A stretch of 64,000 nt of DNA from Streptomyces tauricus (GCF_014650955.1 NZ_BMVY01000010.1:186001-250000); one strand, 5' to 3'. Shown: positions 16,682 to 25,663, counted from the first letter of the stretch. A program made the numbers and translations. Notes: generated by a model from the sequence alone, not told the origin.

Positions 16682-16754
16682 GCGGACCCGGTGACCCGCC
16701 CGGCCCGTGCGCCCCGTGCGCCGGTTCACGCTCAGCGCGCGGCGCGGCTTTCCG

Positions 16755-17204
16755 TCACTCCGAGTCCCGCACCGCGCCCGGCCCGGTGATCCCGAGCGCC
16801 CGTGTCGTCTCGGGGTTCAGGATCAGTACGAGCGTCGCGACCGCCACCACCGCCAGGGCGATCCCCCCGGGGATGGCGAGACTGTCGGCCTGGAGCAGGT
16901 TGTACGCGACGGGCAGCGCCATGATCTGCGTGATGATCGTGGGCCCCCGGCTCCAGCTGCGCCGCAGCAGCAGTCCCCGCGCGGCCAGCAGAGGCAGCAG
17001 GGCGAGTGCGATCAGCGTCACACCCCCGGTGACCGCCTGGCTCCGGTCGTCCGGATGGCCGGTGAGGCCCATCACCAGCAGATAGACGCCTCCGGCGACG
17101 AGGGCGACCCCCTCCAGCCCGACGAGTGCGGCCGCCATGGTCAGCCGCCCGGGGCGGGGGTCGGCGCCGACGTCTTCCGGGGTGGGATTCTGCTCAGAGC
17201 TCAC
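16755..17204 (-). CDS. Hypothetical integral membrane protein
   Basis: This 149-residue protein has about four transmembrane helices (LTMAAALVGLEGVALVAGGV, then AVTGGVTLIALALLPLLAAR, and two more) and a soluble Pro/Glu-rich N-terminus. It is a common Streptomyces protein of unknown function. TACCCT lies 6 nt before the GTG at 17204, suggesting a leaderless message. It diverges from the lipid kinase gene with 158 bp between starts. Confidence 0.72.
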   Translation of the reverse strand: MSSEQNPTPEDVGADPRPGRLTMAAALVGLEGVALVAGGVYLLVMGLTGHPDDRSQAVTGGVTLIALALLPLLAARGLLLRRSWSRGPTIITQIMALPVAYNLLQADSLAIPGGIALAVVAVATLVLILNPETTRALGITGPGAVRDSE

Positions 17205-17362
17205 CCCTGAAGGGTAGCCCTCGCGTCCTGTGCGCCCCCTGCCCGCCCACGGCCCCGGGGCTCCCACCGGGCGATCCGCACGCGAGCGACGGGCTCCGCG
17301 GCTCTCACCTGATCCTCACCTCGGTATGGGACGAGTACCACGCGGTAGGTACGCTGCATCGC

Positions 17363-18331
17363 ATGCGTGCACTTCTTGTGGTCAATCCGGCAGCTACCAC
17401 CACCAGCGCACGCACGCGTGACGTCTTGATCCACGCGCTGGCGAGCGAGATGAAACTCGAAGCGGTCACCACCGAGTACCGCGGCCACGCGAGAGACCTC
17501 GGGCGGCAGGCCGCGGAGAGCAAGGACATAGAACTGGTCGTGGCTCTCGGCGGCGACGGCACGGTCAACGAGGTCGTGAACGGTCTGCTGCACAACGGCC
17601 CCGACCCCGACCGGCTGCCCGGCCTCGCCGTCGTCCCCGGCGGCTCCACCAACGTCTTCGCCCGCGCCCTGGGCCTGCCCAACGACGCCGTCGAGGCGAC
17701 GGGCGCCCTGCTGGACGCCCTGCGCGAGGGTCGGCAGCGCACGGTGGGCCTCGGTCTCGCCGCGGGCACCCCGGGCACCGAGGACGAGGCGGTCCCCTCC
17801 CGCTGGTTCACCTTCAACGCGGGACTCGGCTTCGACGCCGGCGTGGTCGGCCGGGTCGAACAGCACCGGGAGCGCGGGAAACGCTCCACGCACTCGCTCT
17901 ATCTGCGTCAGGCGATGCGCCAGTTCTTCGGGGAGACCCACCGCCGGCGCGGCACCATCACGCTGGAGCGGCCGGGTGCCGACCCGGTGACCGATCTGGT
18001 GCTGTCGATAGTCTGCAACACCTCGCCGTGGACGTATCTGGGTAATCGCCCGGTGTACGCGTCACCTAAGGCCTCGTTCGATACCGGCCTCGACGTACTC
18101 GGTCTCAGCCGCATGTCGACGAGCGCGGTTGCCCGGTATGGCACCCAGTTGCTCACTTCGTCCCCCGAGCGCGGACCCCACGGCAAGCACGCGGTGTCCC
18201 TGCACGATCTGACCGACTTCACCTTGCATTCGAAGGTCCCACTCCCCCTCCAGATGGACGGCGACCACCTCGGACTGCGTACGAGCGTCGCGTTCACAGG
18301 CGTTCGCCGTGCACTGCGTGTGATTGTGTGA
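17363..18331 (+). CDS. Diacylglycerol kinase family lipid kinase
   Basis: This 322-residue DAGK/sphingosine-kinase fold protein begins MRALLVVNPAATTTSARTRD and carries the nucleotide motif ALGGDGTVNEVVNGLL and VVPGGSTNVFARALGLP. It transfers the gamma-phosphate of ATP to a lipid hydroxyl, probably diacylglycerol or a related lipid at the membrane. The C-terminal beta domain (TSPWTYLGNRPVYASP) is also typical. TACGCT ends 7 nt before the ATG, so it is probably leaderless. It lies between sigH and wblE, as in S. coelicolor. Confidence 0.88.
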   Translation: MRALLVVNPAATTTSARTRDVLIHALASEMKLEAVTTEYRGHARDLGRQAAESKDIELVVALGGDGTVNEVVNGLLHNGPDPDRLPGLAVVPGGSTNVFARALGLPNDAVEATGALLDALREGRQRTVGLGLAAGTPGTEDEAVPSRWFTFNAGLGFDAGVVGRVEQHRERGKRSTHSLYLRQAMRQFFGETHRRRGTITLERPGADPVTDLVLSIVCNTSPWTYLGNRPVYASPKASFDTGLDVLGLSRMSTSAVARYGTQLLTSSPERGPHGKHAVSLHDLTDFTLHSKVPLPLQMDGDHLGLRTSVAFTGVRRALRVIV

Positions 18332-18537
18332 GCGGATACGGCTGTGACCTAGTCGACACCGAGGAATCAAAAAAAACTTTCCGGTAGGGGTTGTATCCGT
18401 CGCTGAGGTTTGCGAGTCTCTACGTGGCGCTCGGGACGGGCCGCAACATCGCCCCCACAGAGCGCCGGAACCCCTCCTCACTTCAAAGGACCACACCAGT
18501 CCGTCTGGTAGTCGGCCCTTCACTTGTTGAGGGATTC

Positions 18538-18551
18538 GTGAAAGCGTTCAC
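18538..18551. promoter_or_regulatory. Inverted repeat upstream of wblE
   Basis: GTGAA (18538-18542) and TTCAC (18547-18551) form an inverted repeat 45 bp before the wblE start, in the likely promoter region. The spacing differs from a Crp box (GTG-N8-CAC instead of GTG-N6-CAC). The binding protein is unknown. Confidence 0.3.
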
Positions 18552-18595
18552 ATTCACAAGCAACGTGCATGTAATACCAAGGAGAGGTAGCAGCC

Positions 18596-18853
18596 ATGGA
18601 CTGGCGTCACAACGCCGTTTGCCGCGAGGAAGACCCCGAGCTCTTCTTCCCCATCGGCAACACCGGTCCTGCGCTGCTGCAGATCGAGGAAGCCAAGGCC
18701 GTTTGCCGTCGTTGCCCCGTTATGGAGCAGTGTCTGCAGTGGGCGCTTGAGTCCGGCCAGGACTCCGGCGTCTGGGGTGGTCTCAGCGAGGACGAGCGCC
18801 GCGCAATGAAGCGCCGCGCCGCCCGCAACCGGGCCCGTCAGGCTTCCGCCTGA
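18596..18853 (+). CDS. wblE: WhiB-family [4Fe-4S] regulator WblE
   Basis: This 85-residue Wbl protein has the four cluster cysteines at positions 9, 37, 40 and 46 (C...CxxCxxxxxC), the GVWGG turn (58-62) and a basic C-terminal DNA-binding tail (RRAMKRRAARNRARQ). Wbl proteins bind region 4 of the principal sigma factor and sense NO/O2 through the cluster. The length and sequence fit WblE, the orthologue of mycobacterial WhiB1. AAGGAGAGG precedes the ATG. The 264-bp leader suggests a regulated promoter, and a strong terminator follows. Confidence 0.92.
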   Translation: MDWRHNAVCREEDPELFFPIGNTGPALLQIEEAKAVCRRCPVMEQCLQWALESGQDSGVWGGLSEDERRAMKRRAARNRARQASA

Positions 18854-18962
18854 CAACCCACCCCGCGACAGCCCTGAGCTTGGCGGCGCGTACAGCGTGT
18901 ACGCATCTCCCGCCCCCGAGCCGCAGCGCGCAGTACCCCCGATGCGCAACCGAATGACACTT

Positions 18963-18995
18963 TGAGCCCCGGACCACTCAGTGGTCCGGGGCTCA
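18963..18995 (+). terminator. Strong terminator hairpin after wblE
   Basis: TGAGCCCCGGACCAC (18963-18977) pairs perfectly with GTGGTCCGGGGCTCA (18981-18995) around a 3-nt TCA loop, followed by TTGCTGTGTG. This is a 15-bp stem about 110 bp after the wblE stop. Confidence 0.85.
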
Positions 18996-19090
18996 TTGCT
19001 GTGTGCACCGGGGTGAAGATTACGCAGCGTGTTCGTGAAGTAGTGGTGCGGGAGGTACGGGAGTTACGCGAGGGGTGATGGGGGCCCGGG

Positions 19091-20566
19091 TTACTTGGGG
19101 TTCCGTACCGGGATGTCCAGGACGACCTGGGTGCCCCGCTCGGGGGCCGCGACCATGTCGAAGGTGCCGCCCAACTCGCCCTCCACCAGCGTCCGGACGA
19201 TCTGCAGGCCGAGATTGCCCGAGCGGTGCGGGTCGAAGCCCTCGGGCAGGCCCACCCCGTCGTCCTGGACCGTGACCAGCAGGCGGTTCTCCTTCGATGT
19301 GCCGCCGCGGACCGCGGACACCTCGACCGTGCCGCGCTCGCCCTCGCGGAAGCCGTGCTCCAGGGCGTTCTGCAGGATCTCGGTGAGGACCATGGAGAGC
19401 GGGGTCGCGACCTCGGCGTCGAGTATGCCGAAGCGGCCCGTGCGCCGGCCGACGACCTTGCCCGGCGAGATCTCGGCGACCATGGCGAGCACCCGGTCGG
19501 CGATCTCGTCGAACTCCACACGCTCGTCCAGGTTCTGCGAGAGCGTCTCGTGCACGATCGCGATGGAGCCGACCCGGCGCACCGCCTCTTCGAGTGCTTC
19601 GCGGCCCCGGTCGGACTCGATGCGGCGGGCCTGGAGGCGCAGCAGGGCCGCGACCGTCTGGAGGTTGTTCTTCACCCGGTGGTGGATCTCCCGGATGGTC
19701 GCGTCCTTGGTGATCAACTCGCGCTCGCGACGGCGCAGTTCGGTCACGTCACGCAGGAGGACCAGGGAGCCGACGCGCGTCCCCTTGGGTTTCAGCGGGA
19801 TCGCGCGCAACTGGATCACGCCGTCGTTGCTCTCGATCTCGAACTCGCGGGGTGCCCAGCCGCTGGCGACCTTCGCCAGCGCCTCGTCCACCGGGCCCCG
19901 CGACGGGGCGAGTTCGGCGGTGGTCCTGCCGAGGTGATGGCCGACCAGGTCGGCGGCGAGGCCGAGGCGGTGGTACGCCGACAGCGCGTTCGGGGACGCG
20001 TACTGGACGACGCCGTCCGCGTCCACCCGGATCAGGCCGTCGCCCACGCGCGGCGAGGCGTCCATGTCGACCTGCTGGTTGGGGAACGGGAAGGAACCCG
20101 CCGCGATCATCTGGGCCAGGTCGGACGCGCTCTGCAGATAGGTCAGTTCGAGCCGGGAGGGCGTGCGGACCGTGAGCAGGTTGGTGTTGCGGGCGATGAC
20201 CCCGAGGACCCGCCCTTCCCTTCGTACGGGGATGGACTCCACCCGTACGGGGACCTCCTCGCGCCACTCCGGGTCGCCCTCGCGCACGATCCGGCCCTCG
20301 TCCAGGGCCGCGTCCAGCATGGGGCGCCGGCCGCGCGGGACGAGGTGGCCGACCATGTCGTCCTGGTACGAGGTGGGGCCGGTGTTGGGCCTCATCTGGG
20401 CGACCGAGACATAGCGGGTGCCGTCGCGGGTGGGGACCCACAGGACGAGGTCGGCGAAGGAGAGGTCGGAGAGCAGCTGCCACTCCGAGACCAGCAGATG
20501 CAGCCACTCGAGGTCGGAGTCACCGAGCGCGGTGTGCTGGCGTACGAGGTCGTTCATGGAGGGCAC
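19091..20566 (-). CDS. pdtaS: PdtaS-type sensor histidine kinase
   Basis: This 491-residue cytosolic kinase has an N-terminal GAF-like domain (about 1-150), a PAS domain (about 180-300; GLIRVDADGVVQYASPNALS), a HisKA_2 dimerisation helix with the phospho-acceptor box EIHHRVKNNLQTVAALLRLQ, and an HATPase_c domain (LTEILQNALEHGF, VQDDGVGLPEG). It is the orthologue of mycobacterial PdtaS, whose partner PdtaR is an ANTAR response regulator; no PdtaR gene is adjacent here. GTG at 20566 has TACGCT 7 nt upstream and keeps the family N-terminus MNDLVRQHT three residues later. Confidence 0.9.
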   Translation of the reverse strand: MPSMNDLVRQHTALGDSDLEWLHLLVSEWQLLSDLSFADLVLWVPTRDGTRYVSVAQMRPNTGPTSYQDDMVGHLVPRGRRPMLDAALDEGRIVREGDPEWREEVPVRVESIPVRREGRVLGVIARNTNLLTVRTPSRLELTYLQSASDLAQMIAAGSFPFPNQQVDMDASPRVGDGLIRVDADGVVQYASPNALSAYHRLGLAADLVGHHLGRTTAELAPSRGPVDEALAKVASGWAPREFEIESNDGVIQLRAIPLKPKGTRVGSLVLLRDVTELRRRERELITKDATIREIHHRVKNNLQTVAALLRLQARRIESDRGREALEEAVRRVGSIAIVHETLSQNLDERVEFDEIADRVLAMVAEISPGKVVGRRTGRFGILDAEVATPLSMVLTEILQNALEHGFREGERGTVEVSAVRGGTSKENRLLVTVQDDGVGLPEGFDPHRSGNLGLQIVRTLVEGELGGTFDMVAAPERGTQVVLDIPVRNPK

Positions 20567-20843
20567 ATGTGCGAGCGTACCCGTCAGGTACGACAAGACC
20601 CGAAATCAGCCACCCGTAAGGGCCCCGGAGACACCCGCGGGCCGCGGCGCCTGAGAGGGACCCTCAACCCTCCCGGCACCGCAGCCCGGAGCAACATCGG
20701 CCACGGGGTGTGCGGTCCCGATCGGCCGAGGATGAGGACCCGGTGCAGTCAGGGCAGAGAGCGCCGGCTCCTCGATCCGCCTTCCTGTGCGGGGAAGGCG
20801 GAGGCTTGGTCATTCAGCTGCGCGTGTGTGCTTTGCCTATGAT

Positions 20844-20859
20844 TCTGGACTAGACCACT
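20844..20859. promoter_or_regulatory. DasR-responsive element (dre), distal nagB site
   Basis: TCTGGACTAGACCACT matches the dre consensus A-C/G-TGGTCTAGACCA-C/G-T at 14 of 16 positions. It lies 344 bp before nagB and just after the start of the divergent kinase gene's promoter region, so it could affect either gene. Confidence 0.6.
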
Positions 20860-21148
20860 TCGGCTGTCCATGCGTTGTCGGATGTTTGTTGTTGTCCATT
20901 AATCCAACAACACGCGTCCTGCTTCACCCCGCAGCCTAACCCCGGGCGGTTCACGGGTGGGGCCGGATACGCGGAGCGAGTTGCGCCAGTGCCTCCCATT
21001 GCTCCCGGGTGGCTCCGTCCCGGGCCTGCTGGGACATTCCCTGGATCATGGCGCCGGTCGGTCCTCGACGGTGGCGGTGTCGGCGTTGCGCGTGCCGTAC
21101 ACGGACAGCCGTCCGGGAAGGCGCGACTGGAGAGGAGTGCTCTGCTAG

Positions 21149-21164
21149 ATTGGTCTATACCACA
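21149..21164. promoter_or_regulatory. DasR-responsive element (dre), proximal nagB site
   Basis: ATTGGTCTATACCACA matches the dre core TGGTCTAGACCA with one change in the central TAG. It ends 39 bp before the nagB start, a position suited to repression by DasR, which is released by GlcN-6-P. Confidence 0.75.
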
Positions 21165-21202
21165 TACGCAGGTGAGTTCCCCTTCAGAACGGCAGGCCCA
21201 GC

Positions 21203-21988
21203 GTGGAAGTTGTCATCGTTTCGGACGCCAAGGCGGGTGGCGAGCTCATTGCCGGGGCCATGGCGGAGCTGCTCCGTCACAAGCCCGACGCCCTGCTCGG
21301 GGTGGCCACCGGTTCGACACCACTGCCCATCTACCAGGCGCTGGCGGCGACGGTGAGCGCCGGCGGCGTGGACGCCTCGCGGGCGCGGGTCGCGCAGCTC
21401 GACGAGTACGTGGGGCTGCCGGCCGAGCACCCCGAGTCGTACCGGTCCGTACTGCGGCGCGAGGTGCTGGAGCCGCTGGGGCTCGACCTGGGCGCGTTCA
21501 TGGGGCCGGACGGGACCGCCGAGGACGTCATGGCGGCGTGCGAGGCGTACGACAGGGCGCTCGCCGAGGCGGGCGGGGTCGACCTCCAGCTGCTCGGGAT
21601 CGGGACCGACGGGCACATCGGGTTCAACGAGCCGTGCTCCTCGCTGGCCTCGCGTACGCGGATCAAGACGCTGACCGAGCAGACGCGGATCGACAACGCG
21701 CGGTTCTTCGAGGGCGACATCGAGCAGGTGCCGCATCACGTGATCACGCAGGGGATCGGGACGATCCTGGAGGCGCGGCACCTGGTGCTGCTGGCCACGG
21801 GTGAGGGCAAGGCGGACGCCGTGGCGGCGACCGTCGAGGGGCCGGTGGCCGCGGTGTGTCCGGCGTCGGCGCTGCAGTTGCATCCGCATGCGACTGTCGT
21901 GGTGGATGAGGGGGCTGCGTCCAAGCTGAAGCTTGCGGAGTACTTTCGGCATACGTATGCGAACAAGCCGGCTTGGCAGGGGATTTAG
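21203..21988 (+). CDS. nagB: Glucosamine-6-phosphate deaminase
   Basis: This 261-residue enzyme converts glucosamine-6-phosphate to fructose-6-phosphate and ammonia, the last step of GlcNAc use. Seen are GVATGSTPLPIYQALA (phosphate loop), QLDEYVGLPAEHPESY (catalytic Asp) and LGIGTDGHIGFNEP (catalytic His). Its product and substrate control DasR, and two dre sites lie upstream. It starts with GTG at 21203. It is encoded apart from, and convergent with, the das operon. The 3' flank holds a five-copy repeat array. Confidence 0.95.
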   Translation: MEVVIVSDAKAGGELIAGAMAELLRHKPDALLGVATGSTPLPIYQALAATVSAGGVDASRARVAQLDEYVGLPAEHPESYRSVLRREVLEPLGLDLGAFMGPDGTAEDVMAACEAYDRALAEAGGVDLQLLGIGTDGHIGFNEPCSSLASRTRIKTLTEQTRIDNARFFEGDIEQVPHHVITQGIGTILEARHLVLLATGEGKADAVAATVEGPVAAVCPASALQLHPHATVVVDEGAASKLKLAEYFRHTYANKPAWQGI

Positions 21989-22065
21989 CTGCCCTGGGGC
22001 GCGGGGGTTGTGTGGCCGGCCACGACTCACCTGCGGTGGGCGGGTGCGGGTTCGTTGTGGCTGGT

Positions 22066-22223
22066 TGCGCCGTTCCCCGCGCCCCTGAAGCGAACGACTG
22101 CGCCGTTCCCCGCGCCCCTAGAAGCTAAAAACTGCGCCGTTCCCCGCGCCCCTGAAAGCCAAGGACTGCGCCGTTCCCCGCGCCCCCAAAGGCCACAGGA
22201 CTGCGCCGTTCCCCGTGCCCCTT
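22066..22223. repeat. Array of five GCGCCGTTCCCCGCGCCCCT elements
   Basis: Five near-identical copies of the GCGCCGTTCCCCGCGCCCCT element occur at roughly 35-bp spacing between the convergent nagB and GH3 genes, separated by short variable pieces such as GAAAGCCAAGGACT. This is the largest cluster of the window's dispersed repeat. Confidence 0.85.
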
Positions 22224-23712
22224 ATGGGGCGGTGATCGCCTCCGCTGCTGCCTGGCCGCAGGCTTGGGCTGCTCCGTGGGTGGCTATGTGGAGGGCGCCC
22301 TGGGGTGGGGCCTGGGGGACGCCCATTTCGATCACGATCGTGTCCGGGCGGGCGGTGATCAGCGTGTCCAGGGCCTCCGCCATCCAGGCGTGGCGGTGGG
22401 CGTCGCGGACCACGGCGACCACGCGGCGCGAACCGGCGGCCGCGATGACCTCGGCCCCGGCCCCCTCCCCCGTGAAACTGCCCGTCTCCGTGCCCGGCAG
22501 GATGCGCCGCAGTTCGGCGGCGACGCCCCAGGGGGTCTCGTCGCCGACGGCGATGTTGGCGACGGGGGTGAGGGAGGCGACGTACGGGGCCTCGGTGAGC
22601 GGGGTGTGGTGCTGCCCGCGGGTGATGGTCAGTGCTCGGCGGGCCGCCACCAGGCCGATGTCGGGGGCCGAGGCGGTCGAGGGCGCGGGCGTGACCTTGG
22701 CCGATGTCGTCCAGGAGGCCAGTGCGCGGACCCGGGCCGCCGCGTCGGCGAGGCGTTCCTCGGGGAGTTCGCCGGAGCGGACCGCCGTGACCAGCGCGTC
22801 CCGCAGTCGCAGGACCGTCTCCTCGTCGGCCAGTCCGCCGCCCACGCAGATCGCGTCGGCGCCCGCGGCGATCGCGAGGACACTGCCGCGTTCGATGCCG
22901 TAGGTCGCGGAGATGGCCTGCATCTCCATGCCGTCGGTGACGATCAGCCCGTCGAAGCCGAGTTCCTCGCGCAGCAGCCCGGTGAGGACGCGGCGGGAGA
23001 GGGTCGCGGGGTGGGCCGGGTCGAGCGCCGGTACCAGGATGTGCGCGCTCATCACGGCCCGGCTGCCGGCGGCGATCGCCGCGCGGAAGGGGGCCAGTTC
23101 ACGGGCGTGCAGGACCGACAGGTCGGCGTCGATGCGCGGCAGCGCGTGGTGCGAGTCGACCGCCGTGTCGCCGTGGCCCGGGAAGTGCTTGGTGCAGGCG
23201 GCGACCCCGGCGGACTGGAGCCCCGAGACGTACGCGGCGGTGTGCCGGGCCACCAGGTCGGTGTCGGCGCCGAAGGACCGTACGCCGATGACGGGGTTGG
23301 AGGGATTGGAGTTGATGTCCGCGGACGGGGCCCAGTTGAGATTGACCCCGCAGACGGCCAGCCGGCGGCCCAGTTCATGGGCGACGGCCTCCGTCAGTGC
23401 CACGTCGTCGACCGCGCCGAGCGCGTGGTTGCCGGGGAACGACGATCCCGTACGCACCTCAAGGCGCGTGACGTCACCGCCTTCCTCGTCGATGGCGACC
23501 AGGACGTCGTCGCGTTCCGCGCGCAGTTGGGCGGTGAGGGCGGCGAGCTGGTCGGGAGAGGCGATGTTGCGGCCGAAGAGGCCGACGGAGGTGAGGCCCT
23601 CGCCGAGCCGCCGGAGCAGCCAGGAGGGTGCGGAGGTCCCGGTGAAGCCGGGCTGCAGGACGGCGAGGGCGTCACGGGTCAGCGTGTCCGTGCCGGAGGC
23701 AATGGTGGTCAT
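22222..23712 (-). CDS. dasD: Glycoside hydrolase family 3, NagZ-like beta-N-acetylglucosaminidase
   Basis: This 496-residue protein has a family 3 TIM barrel. VAIDEEGGDVTRLEVRTGSS and KHFPGHGDTAVDSHHALP carry the NagZ-type substrate and acid/base His-Asp pair; the nucleophile Asp is in IVTDGMEMQAI. An extra C-terminal domain follows. There is no signal peptide, so it acts in the cytosol, probably splitting imported chitobiose into GlcNAc. It lies 9 nt after dasC in the das operon, which fits that role. The dasD symbol is by position. Confidence 0.85.
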   Translation of the reverse strand: MTTIASGTDTLTRDALAVLQPGFTGTSAPSWLLRRLGEGLTSVGLFGRNIASPDQLAALTAQLRAERDDVLVAIDEEGGDVTRLEVRTGSSFPGNHALGAVDDVALTEAVAHELGRRLAVCGVNLNWAPSADINSNPSNPVIGVRSFGADTDLVARHTAAYVSGLQSAGVAACTKHFPGHGDTAVDSHHALPRIDADLSVLHARELAPFRAAIAAGSRAVMSAHILVPALDPAHPATLSRRVLTGLLREELGFDGLIVTDGMEMQAISATYGIERGSVLAIAAGADAICVGGGLADEETVLRLRDALVTAVRSGELPEERLADAAARVRALASWTTSAKVTPAPSTASAPDIGLVAARRALTITRGQHHTPLTEAPYVASLTPVANIAVGDETPWGVAAELRRILPGTETGSFTGEGAGAEVIAAAGSRRVVAVVRDAHRHAWMAEALDTLITARPDTIVIEMGVPQAPPQGALHIATHGAAQACGQAAAEAITAP

Positions 23713-23721
23713 CGGGTGGCG

Positions 23722-24552
23722 TTATCCCTTCACGGCGCCGGAGGTGAGTCCGCTGACGGCCTTGCGCTGGAGATAGACGAACAGGACCAGGATCGGGATC
23801 GCGAAGAGCGATGCCGCGGCCATGGTGGCCCCCCAGTCGTCGCCGAACGTCGTCTCGAAGCTGGAGAGCCACAGCGGGAGCGTCTGCTTCTCGGCGTCCT
23901 TGTTGAGGATCAGGACCAGCGGGAACTCGTTCCACGCCGTGATGAAGCCGAAGAGCGAGGTCGCCATGAGACCCGGGGCGAGCAGCGGGAAGATGACCTT
24001 CACGAAGGCCTGCCGGCGGGTGCAGCCGTCCACCATGGCCGACTCCTCCAGTTCCTTGGGCACCGCGGCGACGTAGCCACGCAGTGTCAGGATCGTGAAG
24101 GGCAGCACCATGATCATGTAGAAGGCGGTGAGCGGTATGAGGCTGTTCAGGAGGTCCGCGTCGCGCACGATCATGTAGATCGCGATGACCATGACCTCCC
24201 AGGGGGCCATCTGCGCGATCATGAAGGTCAGCAGGAAGCCGCGGCGGCCCTTGAAGCGCATGCGGGCCAGCGCGAAGGACGCGAGCAGTCCGATGACGAG
24301 GGAGAAGACCACCGCGAGGACGGTCACCGTCAGGGAGTTGCCGACCAGCGTCCAGAAGTGGTCGGCGTCGAGGGCCTTCTTGAAGTGGTCGAACGTGATG
24401 TCGGTCGGCAGGAAGACCGGGGTGTCCGCGATGATGTCGCCGGTCGGCTTCAGCGAGGTCGCGAACATCCAGTAGACGGGGAACGTGAAGACCACGAAGA
24501 GGACGAGGGCCGTCGCGTTGGGCCACAGCCGGGCCATCAGGGAGCGCTTCAC
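23722..24552 (-). CDS. dasC: ABC transporter permease DasC
   Basis: This 276-residue inner-membrane permease has about six transmembrane helices and the ATPase-docking EAA loop (ELEESAMVDGCTRRQAFVKV). Together with DasB it forms the channel for N,N'-diacetylchitobiose/GlcNAc oligomers bound by DasA. The GTG at 24552 overlaps the dasB stop by 4 nt (GTGA). No ATPase gene is present; in Streptomyces the shared ATPase MsiK powers such sugar importers. Confidence 0.93.
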   Translation of the reverse strand: MKRSLMARLWPNATALVLFVVFTFPVYWMFATSLKPTGDIIADTPVFLPTDITFDHFKKALDADHFWTLVGNSLTVTVLAVVFSLVIGLLASFALARMRFKGRRGFLLTFMIAQMAPWEVMVIAIYMIVRDADLLNSLIPLTAFYMIMVLPFTILTLRGYVAAVPKELEESAMVDGCTRRQAFVKVIFPLLAPGLMATSLFGFITAWNEFPLVLILNKDAEKQTLPLWLSSFETTFGDDWGATMAAASLFAIPILVLFVYLQRKAVSGLTSGAVKG

Positions 24553-25577
24553 AGCTCGTCCTCCTCTTGCTTGAGAACGGTACGCAGGTAGTAGGCCGTC
24601 AGGGCGAGCAGGATGAGGATCGTCAGGAACGAGATCGCCGCTCCCATCCCGTAGTGCTGGTTGCCGGGGCCCTCGACGAACGCGTAGATCGGCAGGGTCT
24701 CGGTGAGCCGGTCCGGGCCGCCCTTGTTCATCGCGAAGATCTGCGGGAACGCCTTGAAGATCCAGATGACCTCCAGGAAGGTCGTCGCCCACAGGAACGG
24801 CCGGATGAAGGGGAAGGTCACGGAGGTGAAGCTCTTCCAGGTGCCGGCCCCGTCGATGGAGGCGGCCTCGTACAGCTCCTTGGGGATGGTGGTCGTGGCT
24901 GCGTACAGGTTGATCGCCACGAACGGGATCGACTGCCAGACGATCAGCAGGGTGATCACGGAGAAGGTGGAGAGCTGGGTGCCGAACCAGTTGTAGTCGG
25001 CCATCGACGTCCAGCCCGCCTTGGCGAGCAGCCAGTTGACGACGCCGAAGCGCTGGGCGAACAGCCACTGGTAGACCGTGGTCGCGGCGATCACCGGCAT
25101 CGCCCAGGCCAGGACGACGCCGAGCAGCAGCACCAGCCGCATGCGCTTGCCCAGCCGGGCGAGGAGCAGGCCGACGAGGGTGCCGAACACCATGGTGAGG
25201 ACGACGTTGACGGCGGTGAAGACGACCGTCCGCTGGACGACCTTCCAGAAGTCCGCGCTGCTCAGGACGTCCGTGTAGTTGTCGATCCCTCTCCACTCGG
25301 TGAGGTGGAGGATCAGCTGGCGCGGGTTGAGGTTCTGGAACGACAGCATGCCGTTCTTGATCAGCGGCCAGCCGAGCAGGATCACCGTGGCGAGCAGGGC
25401 GGGCAGCAGGAGCACGTACGGGGCGGACGCGCCGCTGCGTCTGCCGGCCGGGTCCTTGCCCCTGCCCTCGTTCTTGCCCTTGCGTATGCCTGTGCCGTCG
25501 GGCGGGGGTACGTCGGTCTTACGGACACCGGGCGCGGCGGCCGTGCCTGTGTCCGTGCGGTCGGTCTGCACTGACAT
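24549..25577 (-). CDS. dasB: ABC transporter permease DasB
   Basis: This 342-residue permease has a long polar N-terminus (about 60 residues), then six transmembrane helices starting at APYVLLLPALLATVILLGWP. The EAA motif is PKELYEAASIDGAGTWKSFT. It is the partner of DasC in chitobiose import. I chose ATG 25577 over upstream ATGs at 25586 and 25598 because a GGAAGAG lies at a workable distance; the exact start is uncertain by up to 7 residues. It follows dasA by 86 nt. Confidence 0.92.
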   Translation of the reverse strand: MSVQTDRTDTGTAAAPGVRKTDVPPPDGTGIRKGKNEGRGKDPAGRRSGASAPYVLLLPALLATVILLGWPLIKNGMLSFQNLNPRQLILHLTEWRGIDNYTDVLSSADFWKVVQRTVVFTAVNVVLTMVFGTLVGLLLARLGKRMRLVLLLGVVLAWAMPVIAATTVYQWLFAQRFGVVNWLLAKAGWTSMADYNWFGTQLSTFSVITLLIVWQSIPFVAINLYAATTTIPKELYEAASIDGAGTWKSFTSVTFPFIRPFLWATTFLEVIWIFKAFPQIFAMNKGGPDRLTETLPIYAFVEGPGNQHYGMGAAISFLTILILLALTAYYLRTVLKQEEDEL

Positions 25578-25663
25578 GCTCGCCATCTCTTCCACCATCG
25601 GGGTTCGCAGTTGAATGCGCCGGCGTGCCGGGGACGGAGGGACCGTCCCCGGCACGGAGGTGA

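Larger units (their letters stand above)
20567..21202. other. Intergenic region carrying nagB control sites
   Basis: This 636-bp gap lies between the divergent kinase and nagB genes. It contains two DasR-type operators (about 20844 and 21149) and no convincing gene; the frame across 20875-21804 is a shadow of nagB and its leader. Local base composition is lower in GC around 20820-20930. Confidence 0.6.

Noticed and set aside
17126..17362. Extended lipid-kinase start at 17126
   Set aside because: The added 79 residues overlap the divergent membrane-protein gene and have shadow composition. The kinase fold begins at MRALLVVNPA.
18538..18551. Crp box before wblE
   Set aside because: The GTG...CAC half-sites are 8 nt apart rather than 6, so it is listed only as an unassigned inverted repeat.
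22066..22223. CRISPR-like regularly spaced repeats
   Set aside because: Spacers are only about 15 bp, the unit is found scattered elsewhere in the window, and no cas genes are present.
22264..24591. 775-codon plus-strand frame
   Set aside because: It is a mirror of the GH3 and dasC genes. It is rich in Gly/Arg/Asp/His as expected for the reverse frame of high-GC coding sequence.
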